From Pyrodictiaceae archaeon (GTDB lineage Archaea > Thermoproteota > Thermoprotei_A > Sulfolobales > Pyrodictiaceae), in the NCBI GenBank assembly GCA_027036135.1, contig JALVSY010000030.1, positions 246,222 through 310,221 on the forward strand: a DNA stretch of 64,000 bases, read 5' to 3'. Position 1 is the first letter of the stretch, and each line of letters opens with the position of its first letter. Below are positions 8,818 to 17,901 of this stretch, in pieces. Under the pieces are notes generated by a model. It saw only the letters and a list, made by a program, of their open reading frames with translations, was not told where the DNA came from and searched no databases. The position numbers were made by a program, and so were the translations under genes.

Positions 8818-9398
8818 TCTATCCCCCTTGCTGTAATCCGAAACAAAGCTTCATAGCTTAGAGGGTGCTCTACTACCAGTCTCCTAGCTCCCTGTTCCTT
8901 TGCCTGCTCTATCCTAGCGATGCTGTGTGCCCAGAAATATATAGCGTTCTCCATAAGCGGGCGGGGCCTCTTAGTCTCAGGGTCGATATGTGTATCACTT
9001 ATCAGGATAACAGGGATACCAAGAGAATCGCTAAGAGATCTTAGGGCAGCAATTGCGAAGAGTGTAGCATTAAAGGCTATCCCTCCTTCGCGGGCAAAGG
9101 CTGTAATGGGGTCAACGACTATTAGATCTAGTTCATAATAATTGGTTTTCAACAATACATCAACGAGATCAAGGTAATCAATTATTTCTCGAAGCTTAAC
9201 GCCTGCTAGCCTAATCCCTATGTTTTTCATTCTCTCAATGATAGGTGTAAGTGTTGTCCCTACATATAAGCAGGAGGACAAACAATAATGTCTTACAAAC
9301 TCAAGAGCAATATTCGTCTTACCAGTACCCGGCTCGCCATAAATAGCTAGAATCGTTGGCCACTTTATTGCATCCAGGAATTCCTTGCAGAGAGCCAC
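8802..9398 (-). CDS. RecA/KaiC-superfamily ATPase (RadB-like)
   Basis: A 198-residue P-loop protein: Walker A GEPGTGKTN at residues 21-29 and a Walker B strand LDLIVVDPITAF at about 90-101. It is a stripped RecA core with no N-terminal helix-hairpin-helix domain, so it is a RadA paralogue or KaiC-like protein, not RadA. Such crenarchaeal paralogues act in DNA repair or regulation; the exact role is unknown. The start is GTG. Overlap with carS indicates co-transcription. Confidence 0.7.
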   Translation of the reverse strand: MALCKEFLDAIKWPTILAIYGEPGTGKTNIALEFVRHYCLSSCLYVGTTLTPIIERMKNIGIRLAGVKLREIIDYLDLVDVLLKTNYYELDLIVVDPITAFAREGGIAFNATLFAIAALRSLSDSLGIPVILISDTHIDPETKRPRPLMENAIYFWAHSIARIEQAKEQGARRLVVEHPLSYEALFRITARGIEWLTC

Positions 9399-9449
9399 TT
9401 ATCCTCCCCTGCTATTTACTAGCTCTATTAATGGGGAACGAGACAGCCA

Positions 9450-10076
9450 ATGCCGCTAAGGGTTATCGCCTGGATTAATGATACAGAGCTTGCTCATAAA
9501 TTTCTAGAGCTAGCCAGAATACTAGGTATTAGAGCAGAGATACCCCGCCTACCTATATCTACCTGCCAAAACTCTAGCTCCCTGGTTGTCACAGACGATG
9601 CAGAGATAGCTGCAAAAATAGATGGGAAGTGCAAGGTGCTTCTCCTAAGAGCTAAGGATACACTATCAAACTTAATCACAGTGGTCTCAGAACTTGCCGG
9701 GACTCCGTCGGAGATCGTCGTCGGGGTAGACTTGGGGAAAGAGAAACTCGCCTACGTAGTAATAGTTGCTGGAATCGTAATAGACTATGGCATCTGTGTT
9801 AACTGTATAGAAGAATTCGCAAAGAGAATTTGCCAGCTCAAACACCACAAGGTCTTTGTCGGAATAGGGTACACTGCGAGCGTCTCAGATAACGCGCTAG
9901 GACTCTACGAGCTATTAAGAGAATGTGGTATCAACGTATCAATAGTTGATGAGAGAAGATCTAACAAATCAATACTAATGGGGCTTCGAGGAAGCGAGGC
10001 GCTACGCAAGACCGATTTAAGAGCCGCAGCAATAGTTGCACTTCGCTCAAGATCCTGGAAAACACGTACCAGCTAG
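9450..10076 (+). CDS. Conserved hypothetical protein with RNase H/RuvC-like pattern
   Basis: A 208-residue protein I cannot name. The central strand VVGVDLGKEKLAYVVI (about residue 90), the later GINVSIVDERRSN and the C-terminal DLRAAAIVAL resemble the spaced acidic strands of the RNase H fold (RuvC-type resolvases and YqgF). The N-terminal 85 residues are separate. This is a fold-level reading, not a family match. The gene starts 51 bases from the divergent RecA-fold gene and just precedes the Clp1-like kinase. Confidence 0.5.
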   Translation: MPLRVIAWINDTELAHKFLELARILGIRAEIPRLPISTCQNSSSLVVTDDAEIAAKIDGKCKVLLLRAKDTLSNLITVVSELAGTPSEIVVGVDLGKEKLAYVVIVAGIVIDYGICVNCIEEFAKRICQLKHHKVFVGIGYTASVSDNALGLYELLRECGINVSIVDERRSNKSILMGLRGSEALRKTDLRAAAIVALRSRSWKTRTS

Positions 10077-10104
10077 CCCCCGTTTCTCGATGAAGCAATG
10101 ATAG

Positions 10105-11397
10105 GTGTCGGTGTCCTTGATATCGAGGGTTCAGCTTGAGCCCGGGCAAGTAATTAGAGTTATAGGCCCGGCGCATGTAAGGGTAATTAGTGGCCAAGTA
10201 CTTGTTCTCGGGGCGGTCTTTGACGCAGGTAAGGAGTTCTTCGTGCACAGGTACAGGAGCTATGCTATTAAAGGGCTCGTTGAGTCACTTGTCGAGATAA
10301 GGCTTGAGAGTGGAGGCTCTCTAGAAAATCCTCTACCAGGAGAAGAGATGATCGATAAGTGGGTTAGCGCCATAGATTCCTTGATACAAAGGGAGTGCCG
10401 GAGAATAGTTGTGATTGGGCCAAGCGACTCCGGTAAGACGAGTATAGCAGCCCTAATAGCCAATAGAAGCTTGCTAAGAGGGTACAGGGTGGGAGTAATA
10501 GATGCTGATGTAGGGCAAGCTGATATAGGGCCGCCGAGCACTGTCTCGGCAGCAATGGTTCCACGCCAGATTCTTTGGCTGCGAGAGCTTCGCGCGCAGT
10601 ACATTAGGTTTATAGGGTCTATTACACCTCAGAGAAATGAGCGAAAAATAGTAGCTGCAGTAGTTGAGCTCGCAAACAGCCTTATGCAAGCTGGCGCAGA
10701 CGTCATCGTTGTTGACACTGATGGCTGGGTTCAGGGAATAAACTCGATAGAGTATAAAGCCGAGATAACCCGGTTCATAAAAGCACATAGTGTAGTCGTG
10801 GTTGGTGATCAGCAGCTCTACCAGAGCATAAAGAACATGTTCCAAGGGCTTCCATGCGGGGCGGTGTTTCTCGAGTCTCCTAAGGTGAGGCGCGAGCGAA
10901 GCAGAGAGGATAGGAGGGTGCTGCGGAAAGAAGCGTATAAGAGGTATCTAACACCACTATTTGAGCGCGTAATTAGTCTGGACAAGGTATCATTGTATGG
11001 TTCGTGCTTTTTCTCGGCTAGGCGAGTAAGAGGATATGAGTCAGAGCTCCAGAAGCTTTTACGCGTCAATGTACTAGCTGTTAGCGAGACCATTGACACG
11101 TATTACGTAGTAACTAGTGGGCAGCCCTTACCGCAGCATGTAGCCACGGCAACGGAGAAACTAGGTAAGCAAGTATACATACTCGATGTGAATCTCGCAA
11201 AGAACGCTGTCCTATCAATAATAGGGAGTGATTACGAGGAGAAAGCCATAGGGTTGCTCAAGGAGATAGATTTTGACAAGAACACAGTAACCATAGCTAC
11301 GCCATACACCGGTGAGGTGAGGGGAATAATTTTTGGAAGCATACGCTTAAGCGATGAATTCGAGGAAGTAGGTAAGCCACTAAGGTGCGTCATATGA
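10105..11397 (+). CDS. Clp1/Grc3-like polynucleotide 5'-kinase
   Basis: A 430-residue protein with the Clp1/Grc3 layout: N-terminal beta domain (residues 1-85), a kinase P-loop GPSDSGKTS at about 102-110, the DADVGQADIGPP lid/metal motif at about 134-145 and VVDTDGWVQG at about 198. Members phosphorylate 5'-OH ends of RNA, for instance during tRNA splicing or rRNA processing. A C-terminal beta domain follows. The start is GTG, and the stop shares ATGA with the start of the UbiD-like gene, although that gene belongs to isoprenoid synthesis. Confidence 0.85.
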   Translation: MSVSLISRVQLEPGQVIRVIGPAHVRVISGQVLVLGAVFDAGKEFFVHRYRSYAIKGLVESLVEIRLESGGSLENPLPGEEMIDKWVSAIDSLIQRECRRIVVIGPSDSGKTSIAALIANRSLLRGYRVGVIDADVGQADIGPPSTVSAAMVPRQILWLRELRAQYIRFIGSITPQRNERKIVAAVVELANSLMQAGADVIVVDTDGWVQGINSIEYKAEITRFIKAHSVVVVGDQQLYQSIKNMFQGLPCGAVFLESPKVRRERSREDRRVLRKEAYKRYLTPLFERVISLDKVSLYGSCFFSARRVRGYESELQKLLRVNVLAVSETIDTYYVVTSGQPLPQHVATATEKLGKQVYILDVNLAKNAVLSIIGSDYEEKAIGLLKEIDFDKNTVTIATPYTGEVRGIIFGSIRLSDEFEEVGKPLRCVI

Positions 11398-12662
11398 GTA
11401 ACTGTCTTGCCGGCTCTATTCAAGAGTTCCTAGAAAGTCTCGGAGTCACTAACCTAAGCGAACAAGTAATAAGTCGAGACGAGGTAGTGGAACTGATAAA
11501 GAACAGTAAGGAGCCAGTCGCTTTCCGTGTAGCGGGGAAGCCTTATCGCTTCATAGCAAACTTGTTCGGCTCAAGGAGGCACCTATACCATGCCCTTGGG
11601 GCAGGGAGCGACCGTGAAGCATATGAGAGCCTTATGAACTCAATTAATGAGCCAGGAAACCTTGTCTACGACGAGTTCAATAAATACTTCGCCTTCCTCT
11701 CTTCATCTGTTATGGATCTACCGGGGCTGAGATTCTATAGACGCGATGGAGGCGAGTACATATCGTCTTCTATTTTCATCGCTTGTCTAGACGGGGTTTG
11801 TAACGCATCAATACACCGAATAATGATAAATAGAGAAGAGGGTTACGCAGCTGCCCGAATAGTTCCTAGGCACTTGTACACAATGCTAAAAGAGAAGAAG
11901 GCGCTGCCAGCGGCCATAGTCATAGGCACCCATCCACTAATCCTCTTAGCCTCTGCTATGAGTCCTCCCTTTGGCTTCTTCGAGCTAAGAGCAGCAGCCT
12001 CGCTTCTTGGTGGCTGTCTAAGAGTATGCAAGACGCCTAATCTGGGTCTACCGGTTCCATGTGGAGCCTCAATGATTGTTGAGGCTATTCTTGGCCCGGA
12101 ACGTAGAAGAGAGGGGCCCTTTGTAGACCTACTTCAGCTATATGACAAGGTGCGCGAAGAGCCTGTCCTACATGTAAAATCTATATATGTGAACAAGGTC
12201 TACGACCCGCTTATCCACGCTATACTGCCTGGCGGAGTTGAGCACATGCTGCTCATGGGGTTTCCGCGTGAAGCAGCTATATACGACTCAGTAAGGCGCT
12301 CAGTTCCACGTGTACATAAGGTTAGGTTGACGCCGGGCGGAGGTATGTGGCTTCACGCTATAGTAGCTATCGAGAAAATGCATGACGGTGATGGGAAAAC
12401 AGCTGCTTTTGCAGCACTAGCTGCACACCCAAGCCTAAAGCATGTCGTGGTAGTCGACGAGGACGTTGACCCCGATAACCCGTATGATGTTGAGTGGGCT
12501 ATAGCCACCCGTGTCCAGGCAGACAAGGACGTCATTATAGTGAGTAATGCTAGAGGCTCTACCCTTGATCCAAGCGCAGAGGAGGGCTTAACGGCGAAGA
12601 TGATTATAGATGCAACAGCGCCTCTGAACAGAAAAGAGGAGTTCCGAAGACCAGTAAGCTAG
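11394..12662 (+). CDS. UbiD-family decarboxylase, probable anhydromevalonate phosphate decarboxylase
   Basis: A 422-residue UbiD homologue, which would use prenylated FMN. Family segments include the AAARIVPRHLYT, AIVIGTHPLILLAS and LPGGVEHMLLMG regions and the C-terminal VDEDVDPDNPYDVEWAIATR. In Aeropyrum pernix the UbiD-like protein decarboxylates trans-anhydromevalonate 5-phosphate to isopentenyl phosphate; the direct neighbourhood here with both aconitase-X subunits supports the same role. Start taken at ATG 11394, overlapping the kinase stop; GTG 11385 is in frame upstream. Confidence 0.85.
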   Translation: MSNCLAGSIQEFLESLGVTNLSEQVISRDEVVELIKNSKEPVAFRVAGKPYRFIANLFGSRRHLYHALGAGSDREAYESLMNSINEPGNLVYDEFNKYFAFLSSSVMDLPGLRFYRRDGGEYISSSIFIACLDGVCNASIHRIMINREEGYAAARIVPRHLYTMLKEKKALPAAIVIGTHPLILLASAMSPPFGFFELRAAASLLGGCLRVCKTPNLGLPVPCGASMIVEAILGPERRREGPFVDLLQLYDKVREEPVLHVKSIYVNKVYDPLIHAILPGGVEHMLLMGFPREAAIYDSVRRSVPRVHKVRLTPGGGMWLHAIVAIEKMHDGDGKTAAFAALAAHPSLKHVVVVDEDVDPDNPYDVEWAIATRVQADKDVIIVSNARGSTLDPSAEEGLTAKMIIDATAPLNRKEEFRRPVS

Positions 12663-12674
12663 AAGGGACAGGCA

Positions 12675-13868
12675 ATGTACCTAAGCAAGGAGGAGGAGAG
12701 AATACTAAACGGCGAGGAGGGCGAGGCACGACGACTTGCAATGAAGCTTGTCGTGAGAGTGGGCGAGGCCCTTGGAGCTGAGCGCTTAGTCAAGATAAGC
12801 CATGCACATGCAAGCGGGATCTCATACGATAACATAGGCGATGCTGGCTTAGAATTCCTTGAAACAATGGCTAGGAATGGGGGCAAGGCCAAGGTATTTG
12901 CAACGTTCAACCCCGTAGGAATGTGTATGGAGCTTGAGCCTCCCCTGAAGCTACGAGAAGAACCGGACTTTGTTAGAAAACAGCTAAGGATTGTCAAGCT
13001 GCTCGAATTAATGGGGTTTATCCGTAGCATAACCTGTATACCGTATCGGATACGTAGTCCCCGGCTAGGCGAGCACTTAGCATGGGGCGAGTCAAGTGCA
13101 GTAGCAGTCGCCAATACCTTGTACGGGGCCCGCACTAATCGCGAGGGCGGTCCCTTAGCGCTAGCAGCCGCTCTTGTCGGGCGAACATATTACTGGGGCT
13201 TACACTTGGACGAGAATAGGCATCCAACAATAAAACTGGTTGTTCGCAACGCCAAGGTATCGGATGAGCTCCGAGCAGGCCTCATAGGCTATTACATGGG
13301 GCTCGAACTAAGCGATCACATACCACTAGTAGAGGCGAAGCTCGCTAAGGAGCGTCACGTTATATCGATGTGTGCTGCGGCAGCTGCGAGCGGCAACATA
13401 GCTATGTGCCTAGTAAAGGACTTCTCACCAGAATACAGAGAGCCGGTCAATGGCCTCGAGAGAGTAGAGATAGATGAGAAAGAGCTAGTAACTCTCCGAG
13501 AAAGTATTGAGACAGCTAGCCTTGACGAAGCCGAGCTATTCTTCACCGGGTGCCCACACCACGATGCCAGCTTCGTGACCAAGGTGGCTGATTACATTGT
13601 GAGCAAGAACATAGGGAGGCTTAAGAAAGAGATGTGGATAGCTATACCCGGGTACCAAGCAAGCAAGGTAAGAGACATCGCAAGGAAGCTCCGCGAGAAA
13701 AACATATACATACTCCCAGGCACATGTATAGTAGTATCAAGGCTACGTGGAAGAGCAAAAGCCATTGCAACAGACTCTCTGAAAACAGCGTTCTATATGC
13801 CTCGCAGGCACGGAATAAGGGTCGCTCTAAGCACTGCGTGGCAATACATAGACAAGTTCTCCGAGTAA
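12675..13868 (+). CDS. Aconitase-X large subunit, probable phosphomevalonate dehydratase large chain
   Basis: A 397-residue aconitase-X (DUF521) catalytic subunit. Diagnostic parts are SHAHASGISYDNIGDAG near residue 40, TFNPVGMCME, WGESSAVAVANTLYGARTNREGG at about 137-159 and FTGCPHH with the cluster cysteine region at about 293. The enzyme dehydrates (R)-5-phosphomevalonate to anhydromevalonate phosphate in the archaeal mevalonate pathway. It starts 12 bases after the UbiD gene and precedes the small subunit by 24 bases. Confidence 0.9.
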   Translation: MYLSKEEERILNGEEGEARRLAMKLVVRVGEALGAERLVKISHAHASGISYDNIGDAGLEFLETMARNGGKAKVFATFNPVGMCMELEPPLKLREEPDFVRKQLRIVKLLELMGFIRSITCIPYRIRSPRLGEHLAWGESSAVAVANTLYGARTNREGGPLALAAALVGRTYYWGLHLDENRHPTIKLVVRNAKVSDELRAGLIGYYMGLELSDHIPLVEAKLAKERHVISMCAAAAASGNIAMCLVKDFSPEYREPVNGLERVEIDEKELVTLRESIETASLDEAELFFTGCPHHDASFVTKVADYIVSKNIGRLKKEMWIAIPGYQASKVRDIARKLREKNIYILPGTCIVVSRLRGRAKAIATDSLKTAFYMPRRHGIRVALSTAWQYIDKFSE

Positions 13869-13892
13869 GAAAAACCCGGGGTACTCGGTGTA

Positions 13893-14282
13893 TTGAGGCT
13901 CGTACTTAGTCTGCGCGGGTACGTGGAGGGCGAGGCTGAAGGAGAGCTTGTGGTAGTGAATCAGCGCATATCATTTTACGGCGAGGTGCGCGATGGCAAA
14001 CTGGTTGATGGAAGAAGTATTGTTGGCAAGATACTAGTAGCGCTAGGCACACGGGGAAGCACAGTAGCTCCCTACATACTATATGGGCTCAGTAAGCGAG
14101 GCCTAGCACCAAGAGCCATAATAGTGAGCAGCATAGAGCCAATGCTCGTAGCAGGATGCGTACTATCATCTATCCCACTTGCCGGAGGATTACCGCCCGA
14201 GACAATAAGGCAGATACACGATGGGTGCCAAGGAAAACTAATCGTCAAACCCCCTAGGGCAGAAGCCATAATTGAGTGCTAG
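13893..14282 (+). CDS. Aconitase-X swivel domain, probable phosphomevalonate dehydratase small chain
   Basis: A 129-residue DUF126 swivel domain that completes the aconitase-X active site. The DGRSIVGKILVALGTRGST segment (about residues 46-64) carries the flexible loop and serine expected of this domain, with GGLPPETIRQIHDG later. The start is TTG. The stop overlaps the stop of the convergent UPF0148 gene by 4 bases, so the operon must end here. Confidence 0.9.
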   Translation: MRLVLSLRGYVEGEAEGELVVVNQRISFYGEVRDGKLVDGRSIVGKILVALGTRGSTVAPYILYGLSKRGLAPRAIIVSSIEPMLVAGCVLSSIPLAGGLPPETIRQIHDGCQGKLIVKPPRAEAIIEC

Positions 14283-14668
14283 TCCTTCTTCTCCTCCTCC
14301 CTCGTCTTCCCGGAGTCCTGCATTATCGACAAGATGCGCTCAGTCCTCTCCAGCACATCAAGCCACCGAACTAGCTCATCAAGCCCTTGGCCACGCCTCT
14401 CCAGCGCCTTCGCTATCTCCTCGGCAGCCACCTTCTCTATGTTCTCCAGTACACCTTGAACAGTTATCCTAGTAGCCTCGCTCTCCGTCTTAACAATATA
14501 GACTCTCCCATGAACAGGGCAAACAACCTCTCCACTCTTCAGCCTAAACAATGGAAGCCCACAAATAGGGCACCTCTCGGAAAGCATCGCAGCCCCTGCA
14601 CGCAGCAAATCAGCCATCTTCTTAACAACATCCTGGCCCTCAGGCCTCCTACGCTCACTCAGCGACAT
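14279..14668 (-). CDS. UPF0148-like zinc-ribbon protein (SSSCA1 family)
   Basis: A 129-residue protein with an N-terminal helix (VKKMADLLRAGAAMLSERCP), a zinc ribbon (CPICGLPLF ... CPVHGRVYIV) and a charged helical tail. This matches the archaeal UPF0148 / Sjogren-scleroderma autoantigen-1-like family, whose function is unknown. It converges on the aconitase-X small subunit with a 4-base overlap. Confidence 0.75.
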   Translation of the reverse strand: MSLSERRRPEGQDVVKKMADLLRAGAAMLSERCPICGLPLFRLKSGEVVCPVHGRVYIVKTESEATRITVQGVLENIEKVAAEEIAKALERRGQGLDELVRWLDVLERTERILSIMQDSGKTREEEKKD

Positions 14669-14804
14669 AGAGCCACCAGCACCCCCAACACATTACCAGC
14701 AATAGAAGCGGTACGTATAAACTAGCTCCCCTATAAGAAGAGGATGCACGGCGGGAAAAAGGGCCCCCTGCCGCACTAGCCCCAAAGCACCCGGGGTGAG
14801 CACA

Positions 14805-15077
14805 ATGGCTGCCCCTATCTACGATAACCAGGCTAAGATAAGGCAAGCCATAGTAATGCTTATGAGGATAATAAACGATACAGCCGTTCCAAGGAACATA
14901 AGAAGAGCAGCAACAGAGGCAATAAAACAACTACGCGATGAAAGCGTAAGCCCAGCCGTGAGAGCAGCTAATGCAATAAGCATCCTCGATGAGATTAGCC
15001 AAGACCCCAATATGCCTATCTACGCCAGAACAATAATATGGAACGTAATCACGCTACTTGAAACAGTAAAAGACTAG
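14805..15077 (+). CDS. UPF0147 family protein
   Basis: A 90-residue helical protein typical of the archaeal UPF0147 family: an all-alpha HEAT-like unit with [32 protein letters not shown] and a C-terminal [11 protein letters not shown] helix. Function unknown. ATG 14805 is preferred over GTG 14796 because GGGGTGAG lies just upstream. It is a single-gene unit. Confidence 0.8.
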   Translation: MAAPIYDNQAKIRQAIVMLMRIINDTAVPRNIRRAATEAIKQLRDESVSPAVRAANAISILDEISQDPNMPIYARTIIWNVITLLETVKD

Positions 15078-15151
15078 GCCTCATAGACCCGCTTCTCCAG
15101 CACTAAAATGGTTTTATTTTGCACAGACCAGTAAGAAAACATAGCCCATTC

Positions 15152-15355
15152 TTACACGACTATCTCTATTACTTGTGCCCGCGGATCATATCTTGGCTCA
15201 CTACGTATCTCGGGGAGCTTTATCCCCTCTTTCTGTAAAAGCGTCTCTATAGCTGCTCTAATAACCTCGCTCCTCGACAATCCCTTCATCTTCGCATATC
15301 TATCGAGAACCCTTAATAATTCCTCGTCAAGCTTAAAGGTAACTATGCGCTGCAT
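15152..15355 (-). CDS. Ribbon-helix-helix (CopG-type) DNA-binding protein
   Basis: A 67-residue protein with a beta strand ([18 protein letters not shown]) followed by [16 protein letters not shown], the standard ribbon-helix-helix fold, and an acidic tail. It would dimerise and bind operator DNA. There is no adjacent toxin gene, so it is more likely a stand-alone regulator than an antitoxin. It starts with ATG. Confidence 0.8.
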   Translation of the reverse strand: MQRIVTFKLDEELLRVLDRYAKMKGLSRSEVIRAAIETLLQKEGIKLPEIRSEPRYDPRAQVIEIVV

Positions 15356-15488
15356 ACGCGTCCTCCCTATCTTATAGTGTTACTACTATCTTTCAGTGTA
15401 TAGAAGGAAGTATGGATCCGAGTTACATAGGGAGGGGGAGCTAAGCGTAACTAATGCCGTGGAGAAGATTGATAATCTGGTTTATTGG

Positions 15489-15573
15489 TGCGGGGGGTGG
15501 GATTTGAACCCACGCAGGCCTACGCCAGCGGGTCCTGAGCCCGCCCCCTTCGACCTGGCTCGGGCACCCCCGC
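15489..15573 (-). tRNA. tRNA-Leu (CAG)
   Basis: An 85-base type II tRNA on the minus strand. The seven-base acceptor stem GCGGGGG/CCCCCGC, the T arm GTGGG-TTCAAAT-CCCAC and a long variable arm are all visible. The anticodon loop CTCAGGA sits in a five-base GCGGG/CCCGC stem, giving CAG. CCA is encoded at 15486-15488. No intron. Confidence 0.95.
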
Positions 15574-15694
15574 GCCCAGGTGATAGGCTGTCTTCGCCTC
15601 GTTCAATGGGTTTCCGGGGCATCCGTGTGTGGAGCAGTACTTGGTCTAGGGTTTTTCTAGCTGACTCCCAGGGACGGAGCCTGTGAAGAGGGTG

Positions 15695-17110
15695 CTACTT
15701 GGCTGCCTTCTGTGCCTCTTCTAGGGCTTTCTCGTATAGAGCGGCGGTGATTATCCCTTCTTTGAACACCTTGTCTAGCTCTTCCTTGTCGATTATTCTC
15801 GTCTCGCCGCTCGTTGTCTTTACAACGTCTATTTCGAGATCGTGGTATATTACTCCGTCCTCGAAGAGCTCGGGGGGCGTGTTTATGTTTATGTATATGC
15901 CTTTAAGCTCGCCGCTGGCAGAGTAATATGTGTGCTTTATGCTCCATTCGCGCGTGTTTATCTCGGTGACTATTCTGTCTCCGGGCTCCTTCTCGGCGCC
16001 AAGGCCATCATATACTCCTCTGTGCTTCACTGTTCTCTCAAGTATTAGTATGACTGCGTCGCGGTCTCTGTAGATGTTTTTGAGCCTTGCCGTGCCTAGC
16101 TCTATTACCTCGCCGCTGGGCTTTACGTGGAGAATCCTTACATGGTGCTTCTGCTTATAGGTCTCTAGCACTAGGTCTAGGAAGGCCTCTACTAGCTGGG
16201 CCTCATCTATTCTTCTCTGCTTTAGTTTCTCAGCATAATCGACTACGCTTGAGAATGATTGCAGCATGCTCTTAGTAGAGTGGTGAAACTTTATCGTTGG
16301 AACTACTTCGTCTCTCACCTTGTCAAGGTACTCTTTATCAACGCTGCTAAGCCTTACAACAGCTACTATCTCGCCAGTACTGTACTTTTTACCGGGCTTC
16401 CCCTCCTCTGCCCGCTTCCTAACCTCGGCAAGGGCCTTGACCAAATCCTCCAAATGAGTTCTAAGAGTATCTTGGTCCGCGTGCTGGCTACTACTCCTCC
16501 AGTGAACACTAAGCCCCTTAGAAGTAGCTAGCGAGGCTAATGCGGCTAGCTTGGCTCTCTTAGCAGTACTCCTTACGTGCTCACTAATAGTTACACGCGG
16601 CTTACCGTCCTGCTCGTAGACTATGGCGTAGTCGCCTATCACCCTCGCGCCGGGCACTAGCCTCGGCTCCTCAAACGGCTTTACACCAGGCCATACCACG
16701 GAGGCAACTACGTGTCTCCCCTCTGTGCACTCGTCGCTCAGCAGCTCGGCCTCAATGCCCCCGACCTCTGCTATGCATTTATCGCCTCTCCTCCCCTTGA
16801 CGACTGCCTTTACTGTGCTGTGAAGCGGGAGCCTAGATATCCAGTAAAAGGAGTACCTTAGGTGCCTCTGGAGAGCAGAGAGAACACGGTCAGCCTTCCC
16901 CCCATAGCCAACGACAACTAGTTCGCTGGGCTCCCGGTCACTCGTCTTAACAGTCACGTCGGCTGGTAAGCGTAGCTCGGGTAAATGGAACCGGTCAGCG
17001 ATTATCCTAGAGGGCTGAACTACCTGGAACCCCTCGTCAAGAATTATCTTCGTGAGCGCGGTGGCGTAGATCCCCCTAATCCGTACCCTTATTATCGCCG
17101 AGGCGGGCAC
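15695..17110 (-). CDS. fau-1: FAU-1 family RNA-binding protein / ribonuclease E/G-like
   Basis: A 471-residue FAU-1 homologue. The N-terminal half resembles the RNase E/G-type RNA-binding part (S1-like region at about 85-165), and the C-terminal portion (from about residue 300) is a DUF402 domain with HRGVYDGLGAEKEPGD and DGVIYHDLEIDVV. FAU-1 of Pyrococcus binds AU-rich RNA and has been linked to 5S rRNA maturation. The start is GTG. It stands alone. Confidence 0.85.
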   Translation of the reverse strand: MPASAIIRVRIRGIYATALTKIILDEGFQVVQPSRIIADRFHLPELRLPADVTVKTSDREPSELVVVGYGGKADRVLSALQRHLRYSFYWISRLPLHSTVKAVVKGRRGDKCIAEVGGIEAELLSDECTEGRHVVASVVWPGVKPFEEPRLVPGARVIGDYAIVYEQDGKPRVTISEHVRSTAKRAKLAALASLATSKGLSVHWRSSSQHADQDTLRTHLEDLVKALAEVRKRAEEGKPGKKYSTGEIVAVVRLSSVDKEYLDKVRDEVVPTIKFHHSTKSMLQSFSSVVDYAEKLKQRRIDEAQLVEAFLDLVLETYKQKHHVRILHVKPSGEVIELGTARLKNIYRDRDAVILILERTVKHRGVYDGLGAEKEPGDRIVTEINTREWSIKHTYYSASGELKGIYININTPPELFEDGVIYHDLEIDVVKTTSGETRIIDKEELDKVFKEGIITAALYEKALEEAQKAAK

Positions 17111-17288
17111 GGGCTAGCGCCTCCCTGTCCCGGCAAGGATATGGCCCTGGTCTGAATTATTAGGGTTCGTTGATTAGCTAAGTGCATGGATAAAGGAATA
17201 GCACTCCGCCTCTAGGATGCATTATTAATAGACAACGGGAGGGCTGTGAAAAAGAGGACTATGGAGTAGCGGGCTTAGCTCTCCGGGG

Positions 17289-17885
17289 TTACTGTTTTGT
17301 CCGTGCTAGCTCGGCGCCCCGGTGTAGGGCGGCGATGTTTGGTTTTGCTGCCTTGCCGAGCACGTTCTGGATGGCTTTCTCGGCTGCCTCTAGGTCTATG
17401 TAGTCTTTGAGAGCACCTGCCTCTATAGCTGCTCCTAGTAGGATCATGTTTGCTACACGGACGTCTCCGCGTTCGAGGGCTTCCTGCGTAGCTGGCACTA
17501 TTACTAGCTTAGATGCCCTGGTCTTGACCATGGATACCAATTCGCTCGGCTCCGGTATCTTTACGCCGGGTAGCGGCGGAGGTACCAGGTAGTCGTTCAC
17601 GACTGCTATGGAGCCCTCTGCTAGGTAGTAGGAGTACCTCGCGGCCTCGATTAGCTCCATCGAGAGCAGTGCGTCAGCGGCTCCAGGCGGTATTAGGGGA
17701 GCGTCGGCGTTGCCTAGCCTAACGTGCACTATTACTGTGCCTCCTCTCTGGCTCAGGCCATGGGTCTCAGCAACTATCGCGTTAACGCCGTTAAGGAGAG
17801 CTGCCTCTGCTATTACGCGTGCAAGGGTTATTTGGCCCTGACCACCAATACCCGTGACTACTATGTTGAGCACGTCCCCCGCCAT
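17289..17885 (-). CDS. iorB: Indolepyruvate ferredoxin oxidoreductase, beta subunit
   Basis: The gamma-domain-type subunit (198 residues) of the enzyme that oxidatively decarboxylates aryl pyruvates to aryl acetyl-CoA, reducing ferredoxin. The GIGGQGQITLARVIAEA motif near the N-terminus and ETHGLSQRGGTVIVHVRLG are diagnostic. It follows iorA by 16 bases in the same operon. Confidence 0.95.
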   Translation of the reverse strand: MAGDVLNIVVTGIGGQGQITLARVIAEAALLNGVNAIVAETHGLSQRGGTVIVHVRLGNADAPLIPPGAADALLSMELIEAARYSYYLAEGSIAVVNDYLVPPPLPGVKIPEPSELVSMVKTRASKLVIVPATQEALERGDVRVANMILLGAAIEAGALKDYIDLEAAEKAIQNVLGKAAKPNIAALHRGAELARTKQ

Positions 17886-17901
17886 GCTGGGTCACCTCCC
17901 C

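Noticed and set aside
15396..15686. 96-codon plus-strand frame
   Set aside because: It is the antisense translation of tRNA-Leu with flanks (GGWDLNPRRPTPAGPE string); no independent coding signal.
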